Assembly (NCBI GenBank): GCA_037126765.1
Contig: JBBCBC010000001.1
Span: forward strand, 24,784,804-24,848,803
Length of the DNA: 64,000 nt
Source of the DNA: Stenogyne calaminthoides
Taxonomy: Eukaryota > Streptophyta > Magnoliopsida > Lamiales > Lamiaceae
Reading direction: 5' to 3'
Shown here: one piece after another, positions 12,057 to 23,200 of the stretch
How positions within the stretch are numbered: position 1 is the stretch's first letter
Layout of the letters: each line of letters starts with the position of its first letter
The notes under the pieces: generated by a model
The model's database searches: none
What the model saw: only the letters and a program-made list of their open reading frames with translations
What the model was told of the DNA's origin: nothing
Position numbers and translations under genes: made by a program

Positions 12057-13113
12057 GGACAAAATTGCAAAAAAAAAAATTATCTATTCCCCTTATTGCA
12101 ATTCAAGGATCCAATTTTAAATTTTTATAGAGTAGGTACTTAACTATCATTTTATTGAAAAAAAAAAAGACTCGGGCAATTTTAAGACAAAAGAAGTGTA
12201 TTTTCGCTTATTTTTTTATATACCATTTTATAAAAAATAATGATATTTCCAAAAAAATAAAAATTATAATAAATGCTGCTATTTAAAAAAAAAACGTAAA
12301 TAAATTTATTAAATACAATGAGTATAAATACTCAAACAATTACAGACAAAATCTTACAGTAGAACATACCGAATAAGTAGTTCGAAGAATTACAAAAAAG
12401 AACTACTAATTAAATATTAATTGGCATACCGCATTGTACCGAAAATAGCGACGCATATCATATATTGTACCAAAAAATTTTATATTTAAAAATTCATATC
12501 GTTTTTGTATACCAAAATTCGGCATACAAAAAATTTCGATAAATAAAAAATATTTACCTACCGTACCGAAGTTTTCGGTATATAAAAATTTCGAATGGTA
12601 TTGATATATACTGTTCCATACCGAAATTTTGATATACTATGTCATACCGAAATATTTGTATACATAATTTTTTTTGACAAAATACCTATTTTTTTTTGTA
12701 TATTGAAATATTAAAATTTTAGAATGCATATTACATATTGTACCGCAGTTCGCGGTATATTGGAAAAATTGATATTTTTAGTACTTTTCAGTCTGATAAG
12801 CGCGGTATACCAATTTTTTCATTAATTTTCCACCCCTATCCGTGAATATAAAGGAGTGAATTTTAGAAAAGAATACAAAAGTTGAGATTTTTTTTTAATT
12901 GTCGTAATACCTTATTTTTCATTTAGGGTTGAGAACAAAAGAAGTTAGATGCAAATTGAAAGAAGAAAAAAAACCCATTGTTTTGTCTAAAAATTGTCCG
13001 GGTCCTTTTTTTGCAATAAATTGAGAGTTAAGTACCCACCCTGCAAAAGTTTAAAGTTAGGTCCTTAAAGTGCAATAAGGGGCAAAGATAAGTCCAGTTT
13101 TTACAATTTGTCC
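12057..13113. mobile_element. Mutator-like element with ~150-bp terminal inverted repeats
   Basis: Begins GGACAAAATTGC and ends CAATTTGTCC. The first ~150 bp (to about 12205) and the last ~150 bp (from about 12960) are inverted copies with scattered differences, sharing for example AGTTAAGTACC and GCAATAAGGGG. Exact 9-bp flanks TACATTCAA occur at 12048-12056 and 13114-13122, the length made by Mutator transposases. No transposase is inside; the interior carries another repeat with ATACCG motifs. It lies about 130 bp upstream of the TSSC4-like start codon. Confidence 0.85.
12420..12838. mobile_element. ATACCG-rich hAT-like fragment nested in the Mutator-like element
   Basis: Dense ATACCG/CGGTAT and AAATTTCG motifs like those at both ends of the element at 6370-8038. 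The right end, read backwards, is TAGGGGTGGAAAATTAATG, an hAT-style terminus. No left terminus or target duplication could be fixed, so only the right border is reliable. Confidence 0.55.
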
Positions 13114-13140
13114 TACATTCAAAATAGCAATACTAGGTTT

Positions 13141-13145
<5 letters not shown>

Positions 13146-13192
<47 letters not shown>
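13146..13192. repeat. (TA)n microsatellite
   Basis: About 23 perfect AT dinucleotides, just right of the Mutator-like element's target duplication. Expected to be length-polymorphic. Confidence 0.95.
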
Positions 13193-13198
<6 letters not shown>

Positions 13199-13199
13199 C

Positions 13200-13860
13200 A
13201 AATTCGGAAATAAATCTTTAAAAAAATATATTAACAAATAATAATGGATTGAGAAGAAATCTTTTGAAAAAAATATGTACTATATTTTCATAAAATTTAA
13301 TATTAATTTGGGAAATAAATCTTTTGAATAAATTTTAACAATGGATTGAAAAAAATCTTTGAAATAAATATATATGGAATAAATATTAACAAATTATAAT
13401 AGATTAAGAAAAGCCTTTGAAAGAAATATATACTTCATCCGTCCACCAATCTTATGTCTGATGTTTTTGGCACATGTTTTAAGAAAAAAAATAGATAAAG
13501 TAGATAAAGTAAGAGTATTATAAGGTATTGTGGGTCCATTTATCGATAAAGTGATTGTTTGTGAGTAAAGTACAATATCATTTGCAGTAATTAAGTGATG
13601 ATTGAGGGATAAAGATAAAGTAACGTTTGTCAAAAATGAAGGGTGCATAAGATTGGTGGATTGACGAATAAGACAAGTGTGCATAAGATTGGTGGATCGA
13701 GAGAGTAGAATATTTCCACAAGCACTAATGTTAAATTGGAAAATAAATCTTTGGAATATGGAAAAAAATCCTTGAAATAAATATGTATGAAATAAATATG
13801 AATGAATTATAACGGATTGGGAAAAATATATGAAAAAAATATGTAGAATATTTCATCTTA
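13200..13860. repeat. Degenerate AT-rich repeats around a MITE
   Basis: Several diverged copies of phrases such as AAATAAATCTTTTGAA and AATAAATATGTATGAA, before and after the MITE at 13433-13705. Either an old tandem array or a decayed element into which the MITE inserted. No coding potential is seen. Confidence 0.4.
13433..13705. mobile_element. Stowaway-like MITE with CCACCAATCTTATG ends
   Basis: A 273-bp element: left CTTCATCCGTCCACCAATCT, right (reverse complement) CTCTCTCGATCCACCAATCT, flanked by TA (13431-13432 and 13706-13707). The right end is tandemly duplicated: GCATAAGATTGGTGGAT occurs twice about 33 bp apart. No coding capacity. Confidence 0.8.
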
Positions 13861-14079
13861 AACTTAATCTCAACCCTACATCTAAATATTTTTTCTTTAA
13901 AAAAAAATCTCAACCTTACATGTTAAATTCTAAGTTCCATAAATTTCAATTTTATCAATTTTATAAGCATTATTACATTCTCTTCTTTTGTCTACTTCTT
14001 ATTTTACAATTCTCATTTTTTTAGTCCTACCCTTTCTCGTGTCTCTTTCTACTTCTTATTCACAGGATAATTTTTATGC

Positions 14080-15300
14080 TTTTGATATTCGATTTTTTGT
14101 TTTGCAAAATTTTTATTTTTTCTTTTGCTTTTGATGTTCGCTTTTTTATTTTGCATGATTTTTTATTTTATTTTTGCTTTTAATGTTCAATTTTTTATCT
14201 TGCTGGTTTTATTTTGCATCTAATGATTTGGTGAGATAATTCTTCACTATATATCAATCTTATAGTTCATATTGATTTATTTGCTATATAATTTGTGTTG
14301 ATTTAATGATTTCTGTTGCAAATAATGCTTACTAAAATTGCAAATCTATTTTATTTAAAGTATACTTATATAATTTTTTATATTTGTATTTCATACAAGA
14401 TTCTAAATCTCCGTACGTATGTTCTATCTAATGAAGAATATTAAATATCTATGTTAATTCACATGAAGATTATCGAAGACAACTTCTAGCAAAAATTCGA
14501 AATCATTTCGTTTTGTAGGACCTTTTTTTTTTTTTTTTTTTTTTTGATGTTCAATTTTTTGTTTTGCGGGATTTTTATCTTACATGTTTTTATTTTGCAT
14601 CTAATGATTTGATGAGATAATTCTTCACTATATATAAATCTTATAGTTCATATTGATTTATTTGCTACACAATTTGTGTTGATTTAATGATTTCTGTTGC
14701 AAATAAGACTTACTAAAATTGTAGATCTATTTTATTTAAAGTATACTTATATGATTTTTTTTTTATATCTGTATTTCATACAAGATTTTACTTTTTTTTG
14801 TTGCTTCAAGGATTTCTGTTTTACAGGTTCTTATTTTACGTACAATAATCTGGTAAGATAATTTTTCACTATATATCAATCTTAATGTCAAGTTGATTTA
14901 TTTGATTACTACATAATTTATGTTGGTTTAATGGTTTCTTTTACAAGTAATACTAACTAAAATTGTAGTTCTTATAGTTCATGTTGATCTATTTGACTGC
15001 TACACAATTTTTATTGGTTTAATAATTTTTTTTGCTGGTAGTACTCACTAAAATTGTAGAACTATTTTATTTAAGGTATACTATATGTTATATCTGATGA
15101 AGAATGTCAAATACCTATGTTGAATCGTATGAAGATTATCGAAGACAACTTCTACCAAAAATTCAAAATCAGAAGGTTTATGTTATTTGTATATCTGTAT
15201 TTCATACAAGATGCCTATATTATTTGTTGCTTTGAAGTTTTTTGTTTTACAAATTCTTATTTTACATCTAATAATCTGATGAGCATAAAAAAAATTCTAA
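14080..15300. repeat. Diverged tandem array, ~250-380-bp units
   Basis: A unit containing TCTAATGATTTGGTGAGATA, TCACTATATAT, TTGATTTATTTGCT and TTACTAAAATTG starts near 14216 and again near 14597 at high identity. More diverged, partly truncated copies lie near 14838, 14960 and 15245. The phrase GAAGATTATCGAAGACAACT occurs at about 14464 and 15130. It is AT-rich with no significant ORF; the origin is unknown. Confidence 0.65.
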
Positions 15301-15424
15301 TGACACTTTCAGTGTTACTAAAATTTGCGAAAGAAAATTTTGTCTCTAATTTTGACAATGATATAGAAAGTTCAAATTCAAAAAAGATAAAGATTTATAA
15401 TAGATCATCCCCTCAAAAAACTTA

Positions 15425-15575
15425 TAAATTAATCATAAAATTTATCAACTGATATCATTACACTCATGAGTAAATTTTATAATAATAATAATATCAGTGA
15501 ATGAATGTTATGGTATTAAATTTGGTCCAATTTCGTATAATGAACAAGTTTTAAAAGATAGTTTGTCTTAAAAAT
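15425..15575. repeat. Fragment related to the MITE at 8230-8465
   Basis: Shares TTTATCAACTGATATYATTACACT and, inverted, AACTTGTTCATTAT-type sequence with the 8230-8465 element. Only one good terminus is visible, so it is treated as a fragment. Confidence 0.4.
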
Positions 15576-15619
15576 AAAATGATTAAAGAAACGTAAATAA
15601 ATATTTTGTTGATAAAAAT

Positions 15620-16833
15620 TGTTGGGATAATTTTAGTTTTGATTATTATGTTAAAACACCTTGTAATAGGACAAACTAAGTTGTATAGAAAGCTTGTATT
15701 TCTAGACTCAGTTTTATTCTTACAAGTAACAAGTTGAGGGGGAACTCATAAAAAGAAGACGAGGCTGATCAAAACAAAACAAGACTAATGAGTTACATGT
15801 AAGCTGATGAGCTGAACAAGAAAAAGCATGCTGATTTGTGAAGAAGAAGTGTTGATGCAGTGCTGATGAAGGGTTGATGCAGTCTGATGCAGTGCAACTA
15901 ATGCAGTTTGATATGTTGGCTGATCGGATGCTGTGTTGAACTGATGTTGTGCTGATCTGATCTGCTGGCTGGTCTGATGTTGTGCTTATCTGATCTGCTC
16001 TGCTGATTTGATCAGGCGAGCTGACCTGATTTAGCAAGCTGAACTGATCCGTTAGACACACAAAAAACTGGTCAATGAGAAGATGACAACACATATATGG
16101 ATGTGACATAAAGTTGCAAACAACAGTGCAAAATGATAAAGAAAAACTGGAAGATTATTAATATGGATTTGAATTTACTCTCCAACGGTAATATTCAAAT
16201 CCACACTATAAATACATTGCACTACCTTCAAAAGTAGATAATGGAGGATGTTGTCAAGTGAAAATTAAAGCCAAATATTCAAGCATCTTCATACAAGAAC
16301 ACAGAGCATTAAATATCCAAATTTACCCAAGAGTGTTCTACATTAGATCTAAGCGTAAATGCAATATCCTAAGCTTAGAGAGATTTTCCCAACTTTAGCT
16401 TAAATGCTAAAACAATGTAAGGGAAAATCTCACCTAGTTGGAAATAACACCAAACCCAAACCCTTTCTTGAGAGAGAAAATTAGTTGTTAAGTGAGGTAG
16501 TTAAGAAGCAATCCCGTAAGGGAGGGTAGGCGATCCCGTGAAGGAGATAAGTCCCGAGAGTGAGAGCTTCATAAATATCTGTATGGTGGTGTGCCTAACA
16601 TCGTAAACTAAGGTTTCCTTTAGATTAAGGAAGTACCCCATGAAAGGAAGAGTGAATATAGGAGGAGTTCTGTGAACCACTATAAAAATATGTGTGTTCT
16701 TATTTACTTTCATATTAACTGTCATACATACTTTAGAAAATCTGCATAAGCAGCATAACACATTCACAAAATCTTAAAGTCACCTCCGATTGAGATTTTT
16801 CAGGTTTTAAACTCGGGTTTTTCGGGACCAACA
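15620..16833 (+). mobile_element. Probable solo LTR, 1.2 kb
   Basis: Starts TGTTGGGATAATTTTAG and ends CGGGACCAACA, giving the TG...CA and TGTTGG/CCAACA symmetry of an LTR. It holds a promoter-like ACACTATAAATACATTGC at about 16204-16221 preceded by CTCCAACGG. A CTGAT-rich stretch occupies 15890-16045. Flanks are AAAAT and AAAAA, so the target duplication is ambiguous. There is no internal retroelement coding sequence on either side. Open frames here are short and not credible as genes. Confidence 0.5.
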
Positions 16834-17906
16834 AAAAAATAGTTATAATAATAATTTGCTCATTTTATTGCTCGTTTTTTTCTTTTACTTCTCCTTCCCC
16901 GTTTGTTATGGAACATGAGTTCTGAAATTGATTAGAATATGTTGTTCAAGTTAAATTTTCCCTTTGACCAATAAATTATTTCCATAAAAATATCAACAAA
17001 TTATATTTAGATAAATCTGGTTAGGAATATTTAATTTAATATATACTTGAAGTCTGATGGATTGTACTTCGTCCACGATCACAAATCAATTTCGGTATAA
17101 ATAACGAAATTTTAAGTCTTTTAAATAGTATTTGAGTTTAATGGGCTTTTAAGCCAAAATAAATTATTTTGATATAAATAACACTCTGATTCATTCTTAC
17201 ATCATACGAAAATTAGTAAATCCTAACTTTATAGTGCCTTTAATTTCTTTCCAAATGTAATATTAACTCAATTCACATTATAAATACATATCAAGTCTTC
17301 ATGGTAAGATTACAAAAAGTTCTAGCAATCAAGCAATAACACAAGCAATTAATATTTCCAATCGAACACTATCTTTCAAGTTCAAGAAACATTTAAACAC
17401 TTAAGTTTGACTTTCATTTCCTTGCTTAAAAGAGAAATATTATCCTTAGCACTTAGCTATACTTGTAAATGAGATTTCTCAACCTTAGTTGGAAACGAAA
17501 CCCATACATTTTCAAGAGTTTGAATGTTAGGAAATTTGTTAAGTTAGGTAGTTAGTTCATATAAGACTCGACTAGTGAGACGACCATAGCGTGGACTAGA
17601 ATACGGAAAATTCTCGAGGTCAAATTCTTTTGAAGGGACCAGAGTGTACCTTAACAATTTAAATCAAGTTTTTGTTGAACAAAATTATCTCAACAAATTG
17701 AGAAGAATGAATGTATAAGTGTTGGGTTCGAACAACTATCAAACTCTTGTGTTGCTTACTGTTTTGATTTATTCTTAACTGTCATCAAAGTCGGTTGATC
17801 TTGTATTAAAATGCTAACTCACATGTCCACATATTAATAAGTAAGAAATTGTTTTATCAAAGCTAAAACTAGTATAACCTAGGGTTTACACTTCTATACA
17901 AACATG
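16834..17906. other. Gene-free AT-rich region with a decayed LTR-like stretch
   Basis: No credible coding sequence. Positions about 17230-17700 resemble the downstream half of an LTR: CACATTATAAATACATATC, then a leader-like stretch organised like the neighbouring solo LTR. No termini could be fixed. Confidence 0.4.
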
Positions 17907-18851
17907 TGTTGGATTATTTAGCACCAACGATGACTTATAATAGTGATAAAAATAAAAGAAAGGAAAAACAGAAAACTAAAATAATTACAACTAATACTTT
18001 TAAGTAGTAGAACTAATATTTTTTTTTCAGAAATAACAAGTTTTCCTTTTTAGCAGCTTTCCAAGCGTAGCAGCTCTCCACTTCAAGCAGGTACGAAAGC
18101 GGCAACAATAAAAACTTGAAACAACACGAATAAACAACAACAAGTACTCGAGTCAAGGACGAATCATTTGCTCGCAAAATAAATACGTCTCCACTAGTAC
18201 TCACAGTTTGACGTAATGTTCACAAAGGTAACACGAATGTGTCTCATTGACGAGCAACACCGCAACATCAAAGAGCTCCGGTGAGCTAAAAGTAACGTAA
18301 AAACTAGACTGCACTTTATATAAATAAACAGATGAACATGAATGAATGCATGCACTTTGTAAAATTTCTTGATTGCTCAATCGTGTGTTGATTTTCGGTG
18401 AAAATCAATAAATGCATTCAACCTATTTATAGGTACGTCCATCAGGTGGGAGACATAATGACATTTAACTCGGGCTTATAATGACAGTTAATGTCGTCCC
18501 TGGAAATATATTTCCATTTTGAAATGTCTTCACTAACACTTAATGTCATCATGTAACGTTTGACGTTACAATCTGATTTGAAACGTCAATGAATCTGGAC
18601 GTCTCGGGTGTCTACGTTCGTTACGATTCAAATTCAAACTCGTGACTGAATTAATTCAGTGTTAGATAATTAACTCTCAATTAATTCTCACATTTCCCAA
18701 CAACACTTTAATTCATAAAGTGTATTGTGACGTCTCAACTTTATGAATTGCCAAAAACCCTAGTTTAATTGCCAAAGACAAGTGTCTCACACTCTCATTA
18801 AATGATAATTAAATATTCATTTAATTGGTATTAAAACCAATTTCCTCAACA
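17907..18851 (-). mobile_element. Probable solo LTR, 945 bp, minus orientation
   Basis: On the minus strand it begins TGTTGAGGAAATTGG and ends AATAATCCAACA. It has a promoter-like CTATAAATAGG at about 18424-18434, read on the minus strand. Flanks are ACATG (17902-17906) and ATATG (18852-18856), four of five bases matching. No internal retroelement sequence adjoins it, hence solo LTR. The ORF inside (18013-18204) is not supported as a gene. Confidence 0.5.
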
Positions 18852-19129
18852 ATATGATCGCAGTCGTACTGGCCAGCTAAAAGCAGGCAGTAAGATTATT
18901 ATCACTCTTAAACTTTGACACATTGCACTCTGACTTCTACTTGAATTAGTTTGTCTTTATTAAGTGAGCTTACCCATAACTAGAAGATTATGCATATGTT
19001 ATATGACGTAGCAATAACTTTGTCTAGAGAGAGTCGGAGTGATGGTGAGCGAGCGTATACACGGAACCCTGGCCTTAACCCTAAGCCTATAAGCGCAACC
19101 GTACGTGAGGAAATTCCCAAAACCCTTCC

Positions 19130-19807
19130 TTGAGAGAGAGTAGACCTGGTAGGGTACGTACTCCTGGCAATGTTATTCAACGAAATAGGGGTACCTTCAA
19201 CCTAAACCAACACCATGCTTGTTATTTTTACATAATTAATTTCTCGGAAAACTTGGCATCCAAGGATCTTATGGAGATTTTCACTCGAGTCGAGAAAGTC
19301 AGAGACGTAATGGTATTAGAAAAAATGAACAGAATGGGTTGGAGATTTGCTTTTGCTCGTTTTTACGATGTTACATCAGTGATGGACCTTGAAAGAAAGC
19401 TAGACGACTTTTGTATTGGCAATATATGAATGTTCAAAGATCATGTCATAAAGATCGTAGAAAGAGTTAAGAAAGTTTGTGTTATTCATAATGGAGCTTT
19501 AGTTAAGAAGGATATGAGCTTTGTGGAGGTTATCAGGTCGAGTACTAAACTAGTGAAACCTAAGCCGAGTTTGGAGAAGGGTAAGATCTTAAATGTTGAA
19601 GATAGTGTGGGGAAAGCCGACATTGAAACCGATCCAGGAACAAAATACAAATGGAACCTAACTACTGCTAGGGTAAAAGTGAGAACAAGCAAGTTTAATC
19701 TGATCCAAAAGGAAATTAATTTCATGTGGAATCACCGATCAGAATTTCAGGATTCTAAGTCGGGAAGAATTTTCGAACCATCAATTTGGTAGGACTCAAT
19801 TGATCTC
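19130..19807 (+). pseudogene. LINE ORF1 fragment with RRM-like domain
   Basis: Residues such as YFYIINFSENLASKDLMEIF and WRFAFARFYDVTSVMDLERK fit the RNP-type RRM seen in ORF1 of plant L1 LINEs. A TGA at 19427-19429 splits it; reading continues in the same frame to a TAG at 19790-19792. Just after that the copia LTR begins (19808). Its job in the family is RNA binding by the retrotransposon RNP. Here it is non-functional by truncation. Confidence 0.65.
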
Positions 19808-20183
19808 TGAAAGAGAATGCAGGCCCATGGGCTCGACGGATTCAAGCCCAACAACTAAAGAATTGAGTCTCAGACTTAGTCCAACTGATATAAATTTGAA
19901 TCCTGACTCTAGCCTGCAGAAAAGGAGCATAGGTTGGTACAATAGTGTGCAACAGCCAGCTAAGGGATCAGAGGCATAAAGACTTGTCTTGTATCTCCAT
20001 GCAATACGAAAGGGCCATGTTGATGATTCTAGATAGTTCCCTCTATGTGTATATGTAGTGCTTGTAAGCACGTTTGATATCAATCTGAAATGAACAAAGA
20101 AATTAAAATGAAGCTTAGCTTTATCATCTTTTCCATTACTGTTTCATCTCTAACTTTATCTATGAGTAGTCACTATCTTTTCA
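19808..20183 (+). repeat. 5' LTR of the copia element
   Basis: 376 bp, same length as the 3' LTR at 24534-24909 and about 97% identical by eye. Carries the element's promoter in family terms; no unambiguous TATA box was chosen. Confidence 0.95.
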
Positions 20184-20196
20184 TGGTATCAGAGCA
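20184..20196 (+). other. Copia primer-binding site (tRNA-iMet)
   Basis: TGGTATCAGAGCA directly after the 5' LTR, complementary to the 3' end of plant initiator tRNA-Met, the usual Ty1/copia primer. Confidence 0.92.
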
Positions 20197-20266
20197 CCAG
20201 GTCTAGGCCTGGTGTCTCTGAGTCGTTTCCAACTTATCTATATATATTTCTTCTCTATTCGTTTTC

Positions 20267-23200
20267 ATGGCTGCTTTATCAGAAAATCCTACCTCCTTAA
20301 CCCATCACTCTCCTTCTAACCCCTCCATCTCTGTAAAACTTACTGAAAGCAATTATCTGCTATGGAAACAACAAGTTCTGGCCACCATCAAAGGTCATGG
20401 ACTCGAAGGCTTTATCACTGGAGAAAAGCCGTGTCCACCTAAATTCCTCTCTGATTCCACCGAAATCAACTCTGAATTTGTAAACTGGAACAAGCAAGAC
20501 CAGTTAATAGTCTCTTGGATCCTCGGTTCTCATACTGAAGGAATCCTCATTGGCACTGTTGGGTGCAATACATCGGAGGACATCTGGAAAAATCTTGAGA
20601 CTAGCTTTGCTAGCCAGTCAAGAGCTAAAATCATGCAGTACCAGTCCCAACTTCAAGGTATTAGGAAAGGAACCATGGGAATGAGAGAGTGTCTCAACAA
20701 AATAAAAAGTTGTTGTGATATTCTTAACGCCTCTGAGCATCTTGTCAACAATGAGGATCATATTCTCTATATACTTTCTGGTTTGGGTCAAGAATATAAT
20801 CCAGTGGTGGTTGCTGTCTCATCTAAGGTCGATCCAATATCAGTTGGAGATGTTAGTGCTCTCTTGTTAAGTTTTGAGGCTAGGCTGGAAGTTGTTTCCA
20901 CACAAAACTTCAGTACAGAAGGCTCTGCACCCTCAGTTAATTTCACTCAACAGTCTGGAAACAACATAAGTTTTAATCAACGAAAGAGTAACAACAATGG
21001 AAATGGACAGAGGGGTGGAGGAAGACCCCCTTTCAGAGGTGGGGGTGGTGCGAGAGGGAGAGGTGGAAGAAACAATGGGCCGAGATGTCAGATTTGCTAC
21101 AGAAATAACCATACAGCTGAAAAGTGTTTCTACAGGCAAGATGTCAACTATATTCCTCCCCAAAATAACAACAGAAACTATCCACCTTCTGTGAATGTTG
21201 CCACCAGCAATGAAGGGGCAGATTCCTTCTCTGATGGAAGTTCCTGGTTTCCAGACTCAGGAGCCAACAACCATGGCACATATGACTTGAGCAATCTCAA
21301 CATTGGCTCAGAATATCAAGGAAATGAAAGAGTTCATCTTGTAAACGGCTCAGATTTGAATATTTCTCATTTAGGCTCATCCATAATGATTGCATCCAAT
21401 AATCACTCTTTTCTTCTTAAAAATCTTCTTCATGTTCCTTTCATAAAAAAGAATCTGATAAGTGTGTCTAAGTTTGCTTCTGATAATAAAGTTTACTTTG
21501 AATTCCATCCTGATTTCTGTCTTGTGAAGGACCAGTCAACCTACAGGATTCTACTCAAAGGAACTCTTGAGCATGGCCTCTACAAATTCACTCTCCTCAC
21601 ATCCAAGAAAACTCCAAGTCAAAGTCTCTTACCTCATTTTGAAGCTTTTCCTAAAAAGACCTGCAGTGAGCTTGACTATGGTGCATACCACTTCCTCTTC
21701 TAAAAAAATTGTACCACTCACTACATGGCATAGTAGATTAGGACATCCTTCATTTTCAATTACTAGGAAGGCTCTTAATAGTTGCAAGATTTCTTTTCTT
21801 GATTATATGGACAATAGTCCTTGTACTGCATGTATGATGGGAAAGAGTCACAAATTACCTTTCCCTATTTCTGAATCTAATGCATCTATTCCCTTCCAAG
21901 TTATTCATTCTGATCTTTGGGGACCATCTCCCATTAAATCCTCCAATGGTTTTTGTTACTATGTTAATTTCATTGATGAAGCTACACGATATACATGGAT
22001 TTATCTTCTGAAACTAAAATCTGATGTTAAAGAGGCCTTCATTCACTTCAAAAACCTAGTCACTACTCAATATAATGCTCAAATCAAAATCTTTCAGAGT
22101 GATAATGGTACTGAGTATAAGCCCTTAACACCTATATTTCATGAACTTGGGATATTTCATAGATTATCTTGTCCCTATACCCCTAAACAAAATGGGAGAG
22201 CTGAAAGAAAACATAGACATATTGTTGAAAAAGCTCTTACCCTCGTTCACCATTCACAAGTTCCTCTCAAGCACTAGGATGATGCATTCATCACCAGTAC
22301 TTATCTCATAAATATCCTGTCTTCCCCCATTTTGAAAAACAAGTCACCATATGAGCTTCTTACAGGAAAACCGCCAAGTTACTCTCATCTTCGTACCTTT
22401 GGTTGTTTGTGTTTCCCATTTCTCAAATCCTATAGCACTCACAAATTGGAGCCGAAATCCCTGAGTTGCGTTTTCTTGGGATACAACTCCGCTTACAAGG
22501 GTTACAAAGTGCTCCTTCCTAACAAAAAGATAATCATCACTAGACATGTTATTTTCGATGAGAATATTCTCCCATTTCACAAACAACATGTTACCTCTCC
22601 ACTTAATGACGCCACTCTCCAACATTTCATCTCTCCACCTCTTCTTAACACCATACCTAATGTCCCACCTCCTTAACCTCCACCGAACCCCATTAGCCCC
22701 ACTATTCCGAATTCACCCCCACATTCGTCTTCTATTCCGTCTAATTCGTCGTCTGTTCAGCCTCAATCATCTAATTCTCCCCATTCTTTAAATGGAAGTC
22801 AGTTATTTATGGATTTGCATAATGGGAACTATGATAACCACGGTTCGTCCAATGTTTTCTCTCCTGTTTCTTCTGATTCAATAGGTAGTGTTGATGCTGC
22901 TATTCCAAATCAGCATGCTAATCTTCATCATATGGTCACAAGGGCTAAAGATGGGATATTCAAACCAGAGTTCTCTCTACTGTTACTGGCCCTGAGCCAA
23001 AATCTCATATTGAGGCTCTTCAAGACCCCCTTTGGAAGGCTGCCATGGAAAGAGAATACACTGCATTAATAAACAATGGCACCTGGAGTTGTGCTCCCCT
23101 CCTGCTAATCACACCATTATCGGATGTCGTTGGGTGTATAAGATGAAAACACATGCTGATGGTACCATCTCTCGCCACAAAGCGCGGTTAGTCGCCAAGT

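Noticed and set aside
14080..15300. Spaced repeats as a possible CRISPR-like array
   Set aside because: Units are long, diverged and AT-rich in a plant nuclear genome, with no constant spacer length.
15720..16109. 129-codon minus ORF rich in DQIS/ADQ repeats
   Set aside because: It arises from the CTGAT-rich short repeats of the solo LTR; low complexity and no domain.
20184..20196. tRNA-like string TGGTATCAGAGC (also at 51523 and 47349)
   Set aside because: It is the retrotransposon primer-binding site next to an LTR, not a tRNA gene; no cloverleaf surrounds it.
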